From assembly GCA_019309565.1 (NCBI GenBank), contig JAFDFZ010000025.1, forward strand, positions 1 through 64,000: a stretch of DNA of 64,000 bases, read 5' to 3'. The notes under the pieces are model-generated. The model was not told where the DNA came from, searched no databases, and worked only from the letters and a program-made list of their open reading frames with translations. Shown piece by piece: positions 25,107 to 33,640 of the stretch. The DNA comes from Deltaproteobacteria bacterium (GTDB lineage: Bacteria; Desulfobacterota; Desulfobacteria; Desulfobacterales; SURF-15). The stretch's first letter is position 1; every line of letters begins with the position of its first letter. Made by a program: the position numbers and the translations under genes.

Positions 25107-25574
25107 TCATTTTTTGTTTATGAATTCCTTAAAAGACATCTTCTTGTAACTGTCCGTATGAATATATTTGAGGATAGGCAGGAACATGGCCGGTGAGACG
25201 TATCCTGGTAAATTGCTTATTTTTTCACCTCTCTCACCCAGAAACCAGGTGGTTGGCAGGCCTCGTACGAAATACTTCATTGCGATTCTCTGTTCCATAT
25301 CTGAATTTACCTTGACGGCAACGAAGTTTTCATTCAAATAAGATGCTATTTCAGGTTTGCTCAAAGTCTCTTTTTCCATCTGCTCACAAAACTTACACCA
25401 TTCCGCCCAGAAATACATAAACACTTTCTTTCGTTCCTTTTTACCGAGGGCAAGTCCCGTATCGTAGCGATGCCACCGCACACCTGCAGAAAATACCGGG
25501 GCTGCGGTAAAAAGGAGCATGATCAGGATAACGATAAACCGGTTGAAAAATAAACCCAATGTTTTTTGATTCAT
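25107..25574 (-). CDS. Periplasmic thioredoxin-like protein
   Basis: A 155-residue protein with a signal peptide (residues 1-29, cleavage after PVFSA). The thioredoxin fold carries the redox motif AEWCKFCEQM near residue 60 and the cis-proline in RGLPTTWFLG near 108. It resembles the SoxW/DsbD-gamma-like thioredoxins. In the periplasm it may reduce disulfides for cytochrome c maturation or metal delivery; no such genes are adjacent. The last 20 residues form a lysine-rich tail. Confidence 0.85.
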   Translation of the reverse strand: MNQKTLGLFFNRFIVILIMLLFTAAPVFSAGVRWHRYDTGLALGKKERKKVFMYFWAEWCKFCEQMEKETLSKPEIASYLNENFVAVKVNSDMEQRIAMKYFVRGLPTTWFLGERGEKISNLPGYVSPAMFLPILKYIHTDSYKKMSFKEFINKK

Positions 25575-25736
25575 GATATTCCCAACTTACGCAATTATCT
25601 GCTAAAACTATCCGATGGATCGGGCTATTTTCTAAAATCAATGACTCCATAGATCATAAGTGCCGCTTTATTGCGGGATGCAAACTCATGCACAAGGGTT
25701 CGTAAAGAAACAGCAGGCAATCCTTAACACCAACCA

Positions 25737-25937
25737 CTATCCACCGGAGATGAGAGGTATCAGGAATATGTTGGCTCCATCCGCCAGCTCATAATGATTG
25801 AAATCCGGCCTGGTGACAAACCGGCCGTCGATACGAACCGCTACATATGGATAGGGGTCATCCAGTTCCTTAAGCACCTCTGAGATTGTCATTCCTTCAT
25901 GCCAGGGCATCTCTTTACCGTTGACAATGATCATCAA
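25737..25937 (-). CDS. MoaD/ThiS-family sulfur-carrier protein
   Basis: A 66-residue beta-grasp protein ending in ISGG, with the C-terminal Gly-Gly needed for thiocarboxylation. It overlaps the stop of the aldehyde oxidoreductase gene by four bases, so both are made together. In such pairs the carrier is thought to give sulfur for the tungsten- or molybdenum-pterin cofactor, or to have a structural role; that is inference from context. No ThiF or MoeB activator gene is close. Confidence 0.85.
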   Translation of the reverse strand: MMIIVNGKEMPWHEGMTISEVLKELDDPYPYVAVRIDGRFVTRPDFNHYELADGANIFLIPLISGG

Positions 25938-28072
25938 CCCACCCCGTTTGATTTCAACACTTCCAGCACTTCAGGCAAGTCAATGCCCAGCCGCCTGACG
26001 GTCTCCAGGCTGGGAATACCGTCTTTTGTCCATCCTCTTCGCTGGTACACTGCATCCATGAGTTTCTCGTATTCCTCTTCTCGAAATTTTCGCAGAACCG
26101 CCATTTTTTCAGATGTGTTCATGTTGTCGATATTCACGTTGAATTTTTCTACAAGTTGCTTGTCATAACGATCTTGCCGCGACAGGTATTCATCTTCTGT
26201 AACCGGGCCCATGGCACGATAGGGAATGGTATCCTGCTCCCTTCGACCGAATCCCATTCTAAGGTTAAAGATCCGTTGAAAGTTGTATACCGCTTCGCTC
26301 ATGGTGATCAGATCCTGCGGTTCCACCCTGCGCCCGGTCACGGAACTAAAATACTCTGCATACCACCGAACATGTTTCATCACCTTTGCGGGTTCCGGGG
26401 TATCCTTGTTGTCCTCGGGAATAATATCGTTCCAGGGCAGCTTGCACAGTCCACAGAGCCCGAACCACGTACGGAACATGGGAAACCAATGAAGAGCCTC
26501 GGCTTTCTGCTCAAAGGTGGGGATAAAATTATGCACCATATCCATGAATATCAGCCAGGCCTCGTCATGCTGAGGCCCTTTAAGTGCCAATCCATACCCT
26601 CCCTGCTGGGCCAGCGATTCCTTTGTCATATATTCCGAAAATTCAAGTCCCTTCGCCTCCATCCCGATGTCCTGCATCAGCGTCACGTCCGCACCGTAGT
26701 CGCGTGCAAAAACATCTTTCATCTTGCGAACTCCCTTGCCGACGACTTTGCCAAACCCCCGTCCTTCCGCCATTTGATGGAGTAATTCAAGAGCGGACAG
26801 GCGGTTTCCAAAAGACAGATCCAGGCCCTGCGTGTGGTCGGTATTGATAAGGCCTGCCTCAAAACACTCCATGGCAAAGGCGATGGAGGTGCCAATGGAA
26901 ATGGTGTCCAGACCATAGGTGTCGCAGTAAAAGTTCATTTCGGCGACAGTGTGGGGATCGAATATTCCCAGGTTGGAACCGCAGCCTGCAATGGTTTCGT
27001 ATTCCGGACCATCGACAAACACTTTTACTCCCTTGTATGGTCCGGTCAACGGTATAAAGTCTTTGATACCATGGGAGCAGGCCACCGTGCATCCCATCCA
27101 GCATCCGTCAAAACCTTTATCGAACAGCCGACGGTACACCTTGGCACCGATGTTGGGCACCTGCGGGTGTCTACCGTAGCGGAAGTTGTGAGTGGGCAGC
27201 AGGTCGAAATCGTTCATGATGGTCACCAGATGGGTCGTTCCGATTCGAGCCATTTCATTCTGTTTTGGATCCAGTTCGGCAATTTCCTTAGAATGCTGTT
27301 TCGCCACCTCTTTCAGGGCATCAAGATCAGCCGGATTGTTGGTGCTTGCGGTTACCGTATCCCAGCGAGCGACCACCGCCTTGATTCCTTTATCGGCAAA
27401 GACGCTGCCGATCCCACCCCGACCGGCTTGCTTATAACGAACTTTTTTTCGTCTTCCATCGTACCAGGTAAAGTTAAGACACCCCAAAAGAGTGTGTTTT
27501 GCGGCGGGTCCGGTTGAAATCACAGAGATGGTCCGAAGTTTCCCGTCGCCGAAGTGCTCGGTTAATATCTGAGAGGTTTGATAGGAATCTTCCGGCAACC
27601 CGGTTATGTTTAGGATTTGGATCTTTTGATCGATCCCATCTACGAAAATGACGTTCCCTGCGCCAGCCTTCCCAACGATTTCAAGCGCATCGAATCCAGA
27701 AAATTTCAGATACGGGCCAAAATAGCCACCCACGTTGGAATCCATTGCACAGTCTGTCAAAGGAGAGATGGTGGTCACAATGCTCTTTCCAGATCCAGGA
27801 TAGATGGGTGTGCCTGCCATGGGACCGGATGCAATACAGATGGCATTTTCAGGATCGTTCCATTTGGTGCTATCTTTAACCGCATGCCACAAAAGCCAGA
27901 GATCAAAACCCTTGCCACCTATAAAAACCTCTTTCATTTTTTCCGTTACCGGTTTGATATTGATCTCGGAATTGGCCAGGTCCACAAAAAGGGTCTGGTT
28001 GGCATAGCCTCTTTCAATGATTGGTCTCTTATAGGAAAGAGTCTTGATTTCTTCAACACTAAGTTCAGTCAT
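25934..28072 (-). CDS. Tungsten-type aldehyde:ferredoxin oxidoreductase
   Basis: A 712-residue cytoplasmic enzyme of the AOR family, which oxidises aldehydes to acids with ferredoxin as acceptor, or reduces acids. The N-terminal domain shows FIGGKGFDLWLLW and SGPMAGTPIYPGSGKS. Cofactor-domain residues are in GRGGIGSVFADKGIKAV near 220, and cysteine motifs for the cluster are CWMGCTVACSH near 323 and CGLCKLPW near 555. It is somewhat longer than the classic 605-residue archaeal AOR and has an extra C-terminal segment, as in the benzoyl-CoA- or strain-specific AOR-like subfamilies. Paired with a MoaD/ThiS-like gene. Confidence 0.88.
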   Translation of the reverse strand: MTELSVEEIKTLSYKRPIIERGYANQTLFVDLANSEINIKPVTEKMKEVFIGGKGFDLWLLWHAVKDSTKWNDPENAICIASGPMAGTPIYPGSGKSIVTTISPLTDCAMDSNVGGYFGPYLKFSGFDALEIVGKAGAGNVIFVDGIDQKIQILNITGLPEDSYQTSQILTEHFGDGKLRTISVISTGPAAKHTLLGCLNFTWYDGRRKKVRYKQAGRGGIGSVFADKGIKAVVARWDTVTASTNNPADLDALKEVAKQHSKEIAELDPKQNEMARIGTTHLVTIMNDFDLLPTHNFRYGRHPQVPNIGAKVYRRLFDKGFDGCWMGCTVACSHGIKDFIPLTGPYKGVKVFVDGPEYETIAGCGSNLGIFDPHTVAEMNFYCDTYGLDTISIGTSIAFAMECFEAGLINTDHTQGLDLSFGNRLSALELLHQMAEGRGFGKVVGKGVRKMKDVFARDYGADVTLMQDIGMEAKGLEFSEYMTKESLAQQGGYGLALKGPQHDEAWLIFMDMVHNFIPTFEQKAEALHWFPMFRTWFGLCGLCKLPWNDIIPEDNKDTPEPAKVMKHVRWYAEYFSSVTGRRVEPQDLITMSEAVYNFQRIFNLRMGFGRREQDTIPYRAMGPVTEDEYLSRQDRYDKQLVEKFNVNIDNMNTSEKMAVLRKFREEEYEKLMDAVYQRRGWTKDGIPSLETVRRLGIDLPEVLEVLKSNGVG

Positions 28073-28273
28073 AATCTTCGTCCTTTCTATATGTTAATCA
28101 AATCAAAGCGCTTGTGAACCATTGAAGCGCAAAATCCCGCTCCCCTGCCGTATGTTTATTTACCATACCATATTTATCATTGAATTCAACATTCTTTCAT
28201 TTTGCACATCAATTCTCGGCGAAATTAGAGGAGTTTTATTGTTCGCCGGTAATTACTGCATTTGGCAGAAGTT
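28073..28273. promoter_or_regulatory. Region upstream of the aldehyde oxidoreductase with inverted repeats
   Basis: Close to the gene start, GCGCTT and AAGCGC form an inverted repeat with an 11-base spacer, a possible operator. Nearer the nth end, CGGCGAA and TTCGCCG form a 7-bp stem that could terminate nth transcription. Neither has a known binder. Confidence 0.3.
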
Positions 28274-28921
28274 TTAACCGGAATGAACTATTTTTCCAGG
28301 CCATCTGCAATGGCCGTTGATGGGGCAGGTCGGACATTTAGGATCTCTTGCCCTGCAATATTCCCTGCCAAAATAGATAAGATGCAAGCTGAAATCGTTC
28401 CAGGATCTTTTCGGAATGATTTCCATCAAGTCATGCTCAATTTTGACCGGATCTTTTTGGGCAGTAAATTCAAGCCGCCGGGCGATTCTTGCCACGTGCG
28501 TATCCACCACTATGCCGGGGACACCGAAAGCGGCACCGAGAACCACATTGGCTGTTTTCCTTCCAACCCCCGGCAGGCGGACAAGTTCCTCTATCCGGCA
28601 GGGTACCTTTCCATCATGTTTCTCTAAGAGTGCCTCTGCACAATGCTTTATGTTTTTAGCTTTATTATGATAATAACCAGTTGGTCGAATCATGCTTTCA
28701 AGCCTTTTCAAAGAAACTCGAGCAAAGTCCTGGGGTGTCTTCAACTCTTTAAACAGCCCCCTGGTTACGGCATTAACCTGTTTGTCGGTGCATTGGGCCG
28801 AGAGAATGGTGGCCACCAGGATTTCAAACGGATTTTTATGATGCAGCTGGGTTCTTACCTGAGGATAGGTTTTTCTAAGAATTTGTCGAATCTTATCGGC
28901 TCGTGATCTTAAGCTTGACAT
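28274..28921 (-). CDS. nth: Endonuclease III
   Basis: A 215-residue DNA-repair glycosylase/AP lyase that removes oxidised pyrimidines. The helix-hairpin-helix LPGVGRKTANVVLG with its catalytic Lys is near residue 115, the catalytic Asp is in IVVDTHVARIARRL near 135, and the [4Fe-4S] cysteines close the protein (C-x6-C-x2-C-x5-C). The ATG used lies eight bases after AAGG; a GTG three codons earlier is possible. Divergent from the PP-loop gene. Confidence 0.93.
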   Translation of the reverse strand: MSSLRSRADKIRQILRKTYPQVRTQLHHKNPFEILVATILSAQCTDKQVNAVTRGLFKELKTPQDFARVSLKRLESMIRPTGYYHNKAKNIKHCAEALLEKHDGKVPCRIEELVRLPGVGRKTANVVLGAAFGVPGIVVDTHVARIARRLEFTAQKDPVKIEHDLMEIIPKRSWNDFSLHLIYFGREYCRARDPKCPTCPINGHCRWPGKIVHSG

Positions 28922-28986
28922 GATAGACACCTTGGGTTAGCGCTATGGATACCTGACAGGGGCCCGTTTCGAGCTTATGTTTTGAT

Positions 28987-30000
28987 ATGGAAAAACCTCT
29001 TAACATGAATTCCAAGCAAATAAAAGTAAGAGCTCTTGGACTTTGTTCAGGCGGGCTTGACAGCATGCTCGCCGGCCTTATCCTTCGAAAACAAGGCGTG
29101 GAAGTAGTATGGATCACGTTTGAGACCCCCTTTTTTTCCTCTTTAAAGGCCAAAAAAGCCTCCGAGACAACGTCTATCCCGCTTATCGTCCAGGACATCA
29201 CGCAAGATTACCTTCCTATACTGAAAAATCCCCCTGCAGGTTATGGCAAGTGGATGAACCCCTGCATGGACTGTCATGCGCTTATGTTCCGCCTGGCAGG
29301 CAAACAGCTGAAAGATGGAAAATTCCATTTTCTTTTCAGTGGAGAAGTGCTCGGACAACGCCCCATGTCTCAGACGAAATCCTCTCTGAGATATGTGGAA
29401 AAAAACTCCGGGGTCGAAGGCTACATCCTCCGGCCGCTCAGCGCAAAGAGACTACCGGAAACCATCCCAGAAAAGAAGAGATGGGTTGATCGGGAGCAGC
29501 TTTATGATTTTGCCGGCAGATCCCGCAAACCTCAAATTGAGCTTGCCCGGCAATTTGGTATCACCGGCTATCCATCGCCTGCAGGGGGATGCCTGCTGAC
29601 CGACAAGGGATACTCGAAGAGGCTTAAGGATTTGCTTGAACATCAGGAAACCGTTCAGGAATCAGAACTCCATTTGCTTAAATACGGACGGCATTTCCGC
29701 CTTAAGAACAATACAAAAGTTATCGTCGGGCGAACCAAGCCGGATAATCAGCATATTGTTAAATATTACAACCCCGCTGCCGACACACTTATAAAAGTGC
29801 TAAGAATCCCAGGGCCTATTATTCTGATCCCTCACGGTGCAGCCCCCTCGACCATACGGTGGATTGCCTCTCTGTGTGTAGGCTACAGTAAAACATCAAA
29901 TGAAACGCCCGTTGATGTTCTGGTCAAATCTCCTGAGGGAAAAAGAATTATCAAATCATCGGGTATCTCACCCGAGCAGATCAGACAATGGATGATTTAG
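28987..30000 (+). CDS. PP-loop ATPase related to ThiI/MnmA, likely tRNA thiolation enzyme
   Basis: A 337-residue cytoplasmic protein. The ATP-pyrophosphatase loop is LCSGGLDSMLAGL near residue 20. A CMDCHALMF motif near 95 and a second cysteine in SPAGGCLLTD near 202 can form the catalytic cysteine pair used for sulfur transfer. The last 100 residues form a separate domain with repeated basic strands that may bind RNA. This fits the MnmA/ThiI-like family found in many Desulfobacterota, but it is neither canonical MnmA nor a THUMP-containing ThiI. The modified base is unknown. A second ATG six codons on is an alternative start. Confidence 0.75.
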   Translation: MEKPLNMNSKQIKVRALGLCSGGLDSMLAGLILRKQGVEVVWITFETPFFSSLKAKKASETTSIPLIVQDITQDYLPILKNPPAGYGKWMNPCMDCHALMFRLAGKQLKDGKFHFLFSGEVLGQRPMSQTKSSLRYVEKNSGVEGYILRPLSAKRLPETIPEKKRWVDREQLYDFAGRSRKPQIELARQFGITGYPSPAGGCLLTDKGYSKRLKDLLEHQETVQESELHLLKYGRHFRLKNNTKVIVGRTKPDNQHIVKYYNPAADTLIKVLRIPGPIILIPHGAAPSTIRWIASLCVGYSKTSNETPVDVLVKSPEGKRIIKSSGISPEQIRQWMI

Positions 30001-30018
30001 ACAAGCAACAGGAGCTTC

Positions 30019-31059
30019 CTATACTCCTTTACCACTCAACTGCCCGCATGCGGCAGAGATGTCCTGTCCTTTGCTTAGACGAATGACCGCCGTGTAGCGG
30101 TTTTCAAGCAGTATATCCCGAAATCGGTTTACGACCCTATCGGAGGGGCGAGAAAATTTGCTTCCCTCAAACGCATTGAACGGGATCAGATTCACCTTGG
30201 CCTTAAGGGATCGCAGCAGCTTGCATAAGCGTATCGCGTCCTGCTCCGTATCGTTGACGCCCTTGATAAGGATATATTCAAAGAAGATCCTGCGGCCGGG
30301 GGACAACGGGTAAGAACGGCAGGCATCCAAAAGCGTTTCAATGGGATATTTCCGATTGATGGGCATCAATTTATTTCGGGTATCATTATCCGTTGCATTC
30401 AGGGATATGGCAAGATTCACGCGGGTGTCGGCTCCAAGCTTTCTAAGCTTTGGGACCAGCCCGGCGGTGGATACCGTTACTTTACGGTTGGAAAACTTAA
30501 GCCCAACAGCGCTGTCTGTTAGGATGTGAATCGCTCTTGTAAGGTTCGAATAATTTGCCAAAGGTTCTCCCATTCCCATGAAAACGATATTGGACAGTGG
30601 TTTGGAAACATCTGTTTCCCGGAGAACATCCCGCACCTGAGCGACTATTTCACCTGCAGTGAGATTTCGCACAAAACCGAACCGACCGGTAAGGCAAAAA
30701 CGGCAGCCCTGCGCACAGCCCACCTGGCTGGATATACAAAGGGTGAAGTGATCTCTTTCGGGGATGAGCACGCTTTCAATGAAATTGCCGTCATTTAATA
30801 GAAACAGGTATTTTTGAGTTCCATCCTTTGAGAGTTCCGTTCGTACTTTCAACAGGCGATGTACGACGAAATGACCTGAGAGCAGGCTTCGAAGCGATTT
30901 TCCTATATCGGTCATTTTTTCAAAGACATCTTCCTGTCGAAGATATACCCACCTGAGGATTTGCCCGGCCCTGTAAGGAGCAATACCCTGAGACTTGAGC
31001 CAATGGGCCAGCTCATCTTTGGTAAAGTCCATCAGATTTATTTTATTTGAATTCGACAT
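30019..31059 (-). CDS. rlmN: Dual-specificity rRNA/tRNA adenine-C2 methyltransferase
   Basis: A 346-residue radical-SAM enzyme that methylates A2503 of 23S rRNA and A37 of some tRNAs. The cluster motif is CAQGCRFCLTG near residue 117, with GMGEPLANYSN near 167, VTVSTAGLVPKL near 195, and the catalytic C-terminal cysteine in ISAACGQLSG near 338. N-terminal helical domain residues 10-90. The ATG lies within the edge of a dispersed repeat copy and has a weak ribosome site, so the second ATG at residue 10 may be used. Confidence 0.93.
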   Translation of the reverse strand: MSNSNKINLMDFTKDELAHWLKSQGIAPYRAGQILRWVYLRQEDVFEKMTDIGKSLRSLLSGHFVVHRLLKVRTELSKDGTQKYLFLLNDGNFIESVLIPERDHFTLCISSQVGCAQGCRFCLTGRFGFVRNLTAGEIVAQVRDVLRETDVSKPLSNIVFMGMGEPLANYSNLTRAIHILTDSAVGLKFSNRKVTVSTAGLVPKLRKLGADTRVNLAISLNATDNDTRNKLMPINRKYPIETLLDACRSYPLSPGRRIFFEYILIKGVNDTEQDAIRLCKLLRSLKAKVNLIPFNAFEGSKFSRPSDRVVNRFRDILLENRYTAVIRLSKGQDISAACGQLSGKGV

Positions 31060-31111
31060 GATTTATCAGTACCAGAGCCCAGCCTCTTCTGAGTCGTCTT
31101 TCAACAACGGG
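31059..31111 (+). repeat. Dispersed repeat copy 3 (right half only)
   Basis: Matches the right half of the copy at 43.5 kb: TGATTTATCAG, CCTCTT, GAGTCGT-C/T-TTTCAACAACGGG. The left half is missing. Its right end stands 35 bases before the -35 hexamer of the ffh promoter, the same distance as in the rplU case. Confidence 0.55.
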
Positions 31112-31146
31112 CTTCACCTCGAATTGCCGATACCAATTTATTTTGG

Positions 31147-31175
31147 TTGACATAGCATTTTGTGATATATATTAT
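31147..31175 (+). promoter_or_regulatory. Sigma-70 promoter of the ffh operon
   Basis: TTGACA at 31147-31152, a 17-base spacer and TATTAT at 31170-31175 make a near-consensus promoter. The ffh ATG is 31 bases downstream of it, after AAGGAAGG. Confidence 0.85.
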
Positions 31176-31205
31176 CAAGGATTTAGTATCTAAGGAAGGT
31201 GTATC

Positions 31206-32537
31206 ATGTTTGACAGTCTAAGCGATAGGCTTAATCTCATATTCAAGAAACTAAAAGGACACGGCAAGCTTTCGGAAAAGAACATTGCCGATGCTCTTAA
31301 GGAAGTTAGAATAGCGCTTCTTGAGGCCGATGTCCATTATAAAGTGGTCAAACAGTTTATCGCTGATATAAAAGCCCGTGCCTTGGGCCAAGAGGTTCTA
31401 TCAAGTCTAACCCCCGGCCAGCAGGTAATAAAAATCGTCAATGACAAACTTACTGAACTGATGGGTTCCTGGCATCAAGATCTGAGCCTTGCGGGGCCAA
31501 GCCCGGTTTCAGTGATGCTTGTGGGTTTGCAGGGATCGGGCAAAACCACGACAGCCGGCAAGTTGGCTTTGTTCGTAAGGAAAAAGGGCAGAAAACCTTA
31601 CCTGGTTCCCGCAGATGTCTACCGCCCTGCGGCCATTGATCAACTTAAAAAACTTGGAGAACAATTGGATATTCCTGTTTTCCCGGCACAGCTGGGAATG
31701 GATCCGGTACAAATCTGTCTTGATGCACGCGTAGCAGCACAACGTGAAGGCTGTGATACCCTGTTTCTGGATACCGCGGGCAGGCTACACATCGACAACA
31801 CCCTGATGGATGAGCTTCGCCGTATCCGCAAAGCCATCCACCCCTCGGATATCCTTCTGGTTGCAGATGCCATGACCGGACAAGACGCAGTTAATATTGC
31901 AAGTGCTTTTGACGAGGCTTTGGATATCGGAGGCGTTTTCCTGACTAAAATGGATGGAGACGCCAGGGGCGGTGCTGCCATCTCTGTTAAATTCGTCACC
32001 GGAAAACCGATTAAATTTATCGGTGTAGGGGAAAAACTGAAAGATATAGAGCCTTTTCATCCGGAGCGGATGGCCTCAAGAATTCTTGGCATGGGGGACA
32101 TCCTGACCATTATCGAAAAGGCCCAGGAGGCGGTTGACCAGAAGAAGGCTGCGGAGCTTGAGCAAAAATTGCGGAAAAACATTTTTACGCTTGAAGATTT
32201 CCGCGACCAGATGGTTCAAATCCGAAAGATGGGTTCTTTTTCAGACATCATCGGAATGCTGCCTGGAGTGGGTAAAATGAAACAACTCAAGAATCTTCAG
32301 GTGGACGAAAAAGAGTTCGTCCGGATCGAGGCGATTATCAATTCAATGACACCGGATGAACGGCAAAATCATTCTATTATAAATGGCAGTCGGCGGAGGC
32401 GAATTGCAAACGGCAGCGGAACAACGATTCAAGATGTCAACAGGCTTCTGAAGAATTACACTCAGATGTTGAAAATGGTTAAAAAAATAAACAAGGGCGG
32501 TATGCGAGGACTCAGCCGGGGCATGCTTCCCTTCTGA
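31206..32537 (+). CDS. ffh: Signal recognition particle protein Ffh
   Basis: A 443-residue GTPase that targets membrane proteins to the translocon with 4.5S RNA. The N domain covers residues 1-85; the G domain shows GLQGSGKTTTAGKLA near 104, DTAGRLH near 190 and TKMDGDARGG near 247; the methionine-rich M domain follows from about 300 and ends in a Gly-Met-Arg tail. First gene of a ten-gene operon for translation and RNA processing, with spacing of a few bases to rpsP. Confidence 0.97.
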   Translation: MFDSLSDRLNLIFKKLKGHGKLSEKNIADALKEVRIALLEADVHYKVVKQFIADIKARALGQEVLSSLTPGQQVIKIVNDKLTELMGSWHQDLSLAGPSPVSVMLVGLQGSGKTTTAGKLALFVRKKGRKPYLVPADVYRPAAIDQLKKLGEQLDIPVFPAQLGMDPVQICLDARVAAQREGCDTLFLDTAGRLHIDNTLMDELRRIRKAIHPSDILLVADAMTGQDAVNIASAFDEALDIGGVFLTKMDGDARGGAAISVKFVTGKPIKFIGVGEKLKDIEPFHPERMASRILGMGDILTIIEKAQEAVDQKKAAELEQKLRKNIFTLEDFRDQMVQIRKMGSFSDIIGMLPGVGKMKQLKNLQVDEKEFVRIEAIINSMTPDERQNHSIINGSRRRRIANGSGTTIQDVNRLLKNYTQMLKMVKKINKGGMRGLSRGMLPF

Positions 32538-32549
32538 AGGAGATTTGGT

Positions 32550-32789
32550 ATGGCAGTAAAAATTAGATTGGCTAGACACGGTGCAAAAAAAAGACCCTTT
32601 TATCGAATTGTTGTGGCTGACAGCGAAAGCCCCAGAGATGGGAGATTCCTTGAAGTGGTGGGAACGTACAACCCATTGACTGAACCGGCTGAAGTATCGT
32701 TTAAACCAGAGCGAATCAAGTACTGGATGGAACAGGGTGCGATTCCTACCAGTACGGTGAAAAGTTTACTGAAAAGAGAAAACTTATGA
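32550..32789 (+). CDS. rpsP: 30S ribosomal protein S16
   Basis: A 79-residue ribosomal protein. The start [20 protein letters not shown] and the following [16 protein letters not shown] are the family signature. Twelve bases after ffh, with a GAAGGAGA ribosome site. Confidence 0.97.
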   Translation: MAVKIRLARHGAKKRPFYRIVVADSESPRDGRFLEVVGTYNPLTEPAEVSFKPERIKYWMEQGAIPTSTVKSLLKRENL

Positions 32790-32848
32790 AAATCCCGCAG
32801 AGCTTATTTATCCCTTAACTCTCAACCGCTAACAAAGGAGACGGAGCG

Positions 32849-33079
32849 ATGAAAGAGCTGATCAAGTACATTGCCCAGGCACTCGTTGACAATCCAGACC
32901 AGGTGTCGGTCGCAGAGGTTGAGGGGAACCAAACCTCTGTGCTGGAGCTCAAGGTGGCAAAAGAGGATCTAGGGAAAGTAATTGGGAAGCAGGGGAGAAC
33001 TGCCAGAGCCATGCGGACGATTCTGAGCGCTGCATCCGCAAAAGTAAAAAAACGAACGGTACTGGAGATCATCGAATAG
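32849..33079 (+). CDS. khpA: KH-domain RNA-binding protein KhpA
   Basis: A 76-residue single KH-domain protein (YlqC family) with the GXXG loop in [16 protein letters not shown] near residue 48. It usually pairs with KhpB and binds many small and messenger RNAs. Its place between rpsP and rimM is conserved in many bacteria. Confidence 0.93.
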   Translation: MKELIKYIAQALVDNPDQVSVAEVEGNQTSVLELKVAKEDLGKVIGKQGRTARAMRTILSAASAKVKKRTVLEIIE

Positions 33080-33083
33080 GCTT

Positions 33084-33593
33084 GTGGAGAGGGAAGGTTT
33101 TCTCCTGATCGGAAAAATCATCGGCGCTCATGGCGTAAGGGGAGCCATCAAAATACATTCTTATGCACAATCTCTTTCTGTTTTCGAGCCCGGCAGCCGT
33201 ATTTATCTCCGAGGCAAACAGGATTGGGAGAAAACCTACACCATAAGGTGGGCTAAGCCTCATGGGAAAGCCGTGCTCCTGGCGCTTGCGGAAATAGACA
33301 ACCGTGACAGTGCGGAGGCTCTGAGGGGCGTAAGTTTATTTATCGATCGAAAATCGCTGCCAGAACCGGAACAGGGAGAGTATTATTGGGTCGATATCAT
33401 CGGTCTTTATGTTTACACGACTAAAGGGGCCTGTATCGGCCGGGTCACCTCCATCATGCCAACGGGCAGCAACGATGTATATGTCGTAGAGGATAAGGGT
33501 AAAGAGAGGTTAATACCGGCCTTAGAATCTGTGGTGCTCAACATTGATCTTAAAAATAAACGCATGACGGTTGAGCTGCCCGAAGGGCTCTGA
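33084..33593 (+). CDS. rimM: 16S rRNA processing protein RimM
   Basis: A 169-residue ribosome maturation factor for the head of the 30S subunit. The N-terminal barrel begins with LIGKIIGAHGVRGAIKI, and the PRC-barrel half contains YYWVDIIGLYVYT and NDVYVVEDKGKERLIPA. It starts with GTG four bases after the khpA stop; no better start exists because the family begins at this point. Confidence 0.93.
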   Translation: MEREGFLLIGKIIGAHGVRGAIKIHSYAQSLSVFEPGSRIYLRGKQDWEKTYTIRWAKPHGKAVLLALAEIDNRDSAEALRGVSLFIDRKSLPEPEQGEYYWVDIIGLYVYTTKGACIGRVTSIMPTGSNDVYVVEDKGKERLIPALESVVLNIDLKNKRMTVELPEGL

Positions 33594-33640
33594 GAAGCAG
33601 GATAAACAAAAAAATCAAACAGGTTATCGGGATAGATTTC

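Noticed and set aside
28073-28273. A molybdenum- or tungsten-cofactor riboswitch before the aldehyde oxidoreductase.
   Set aside because: Only short inverted repeats are present; the multi-stem pattern of that riboswitch was not found.
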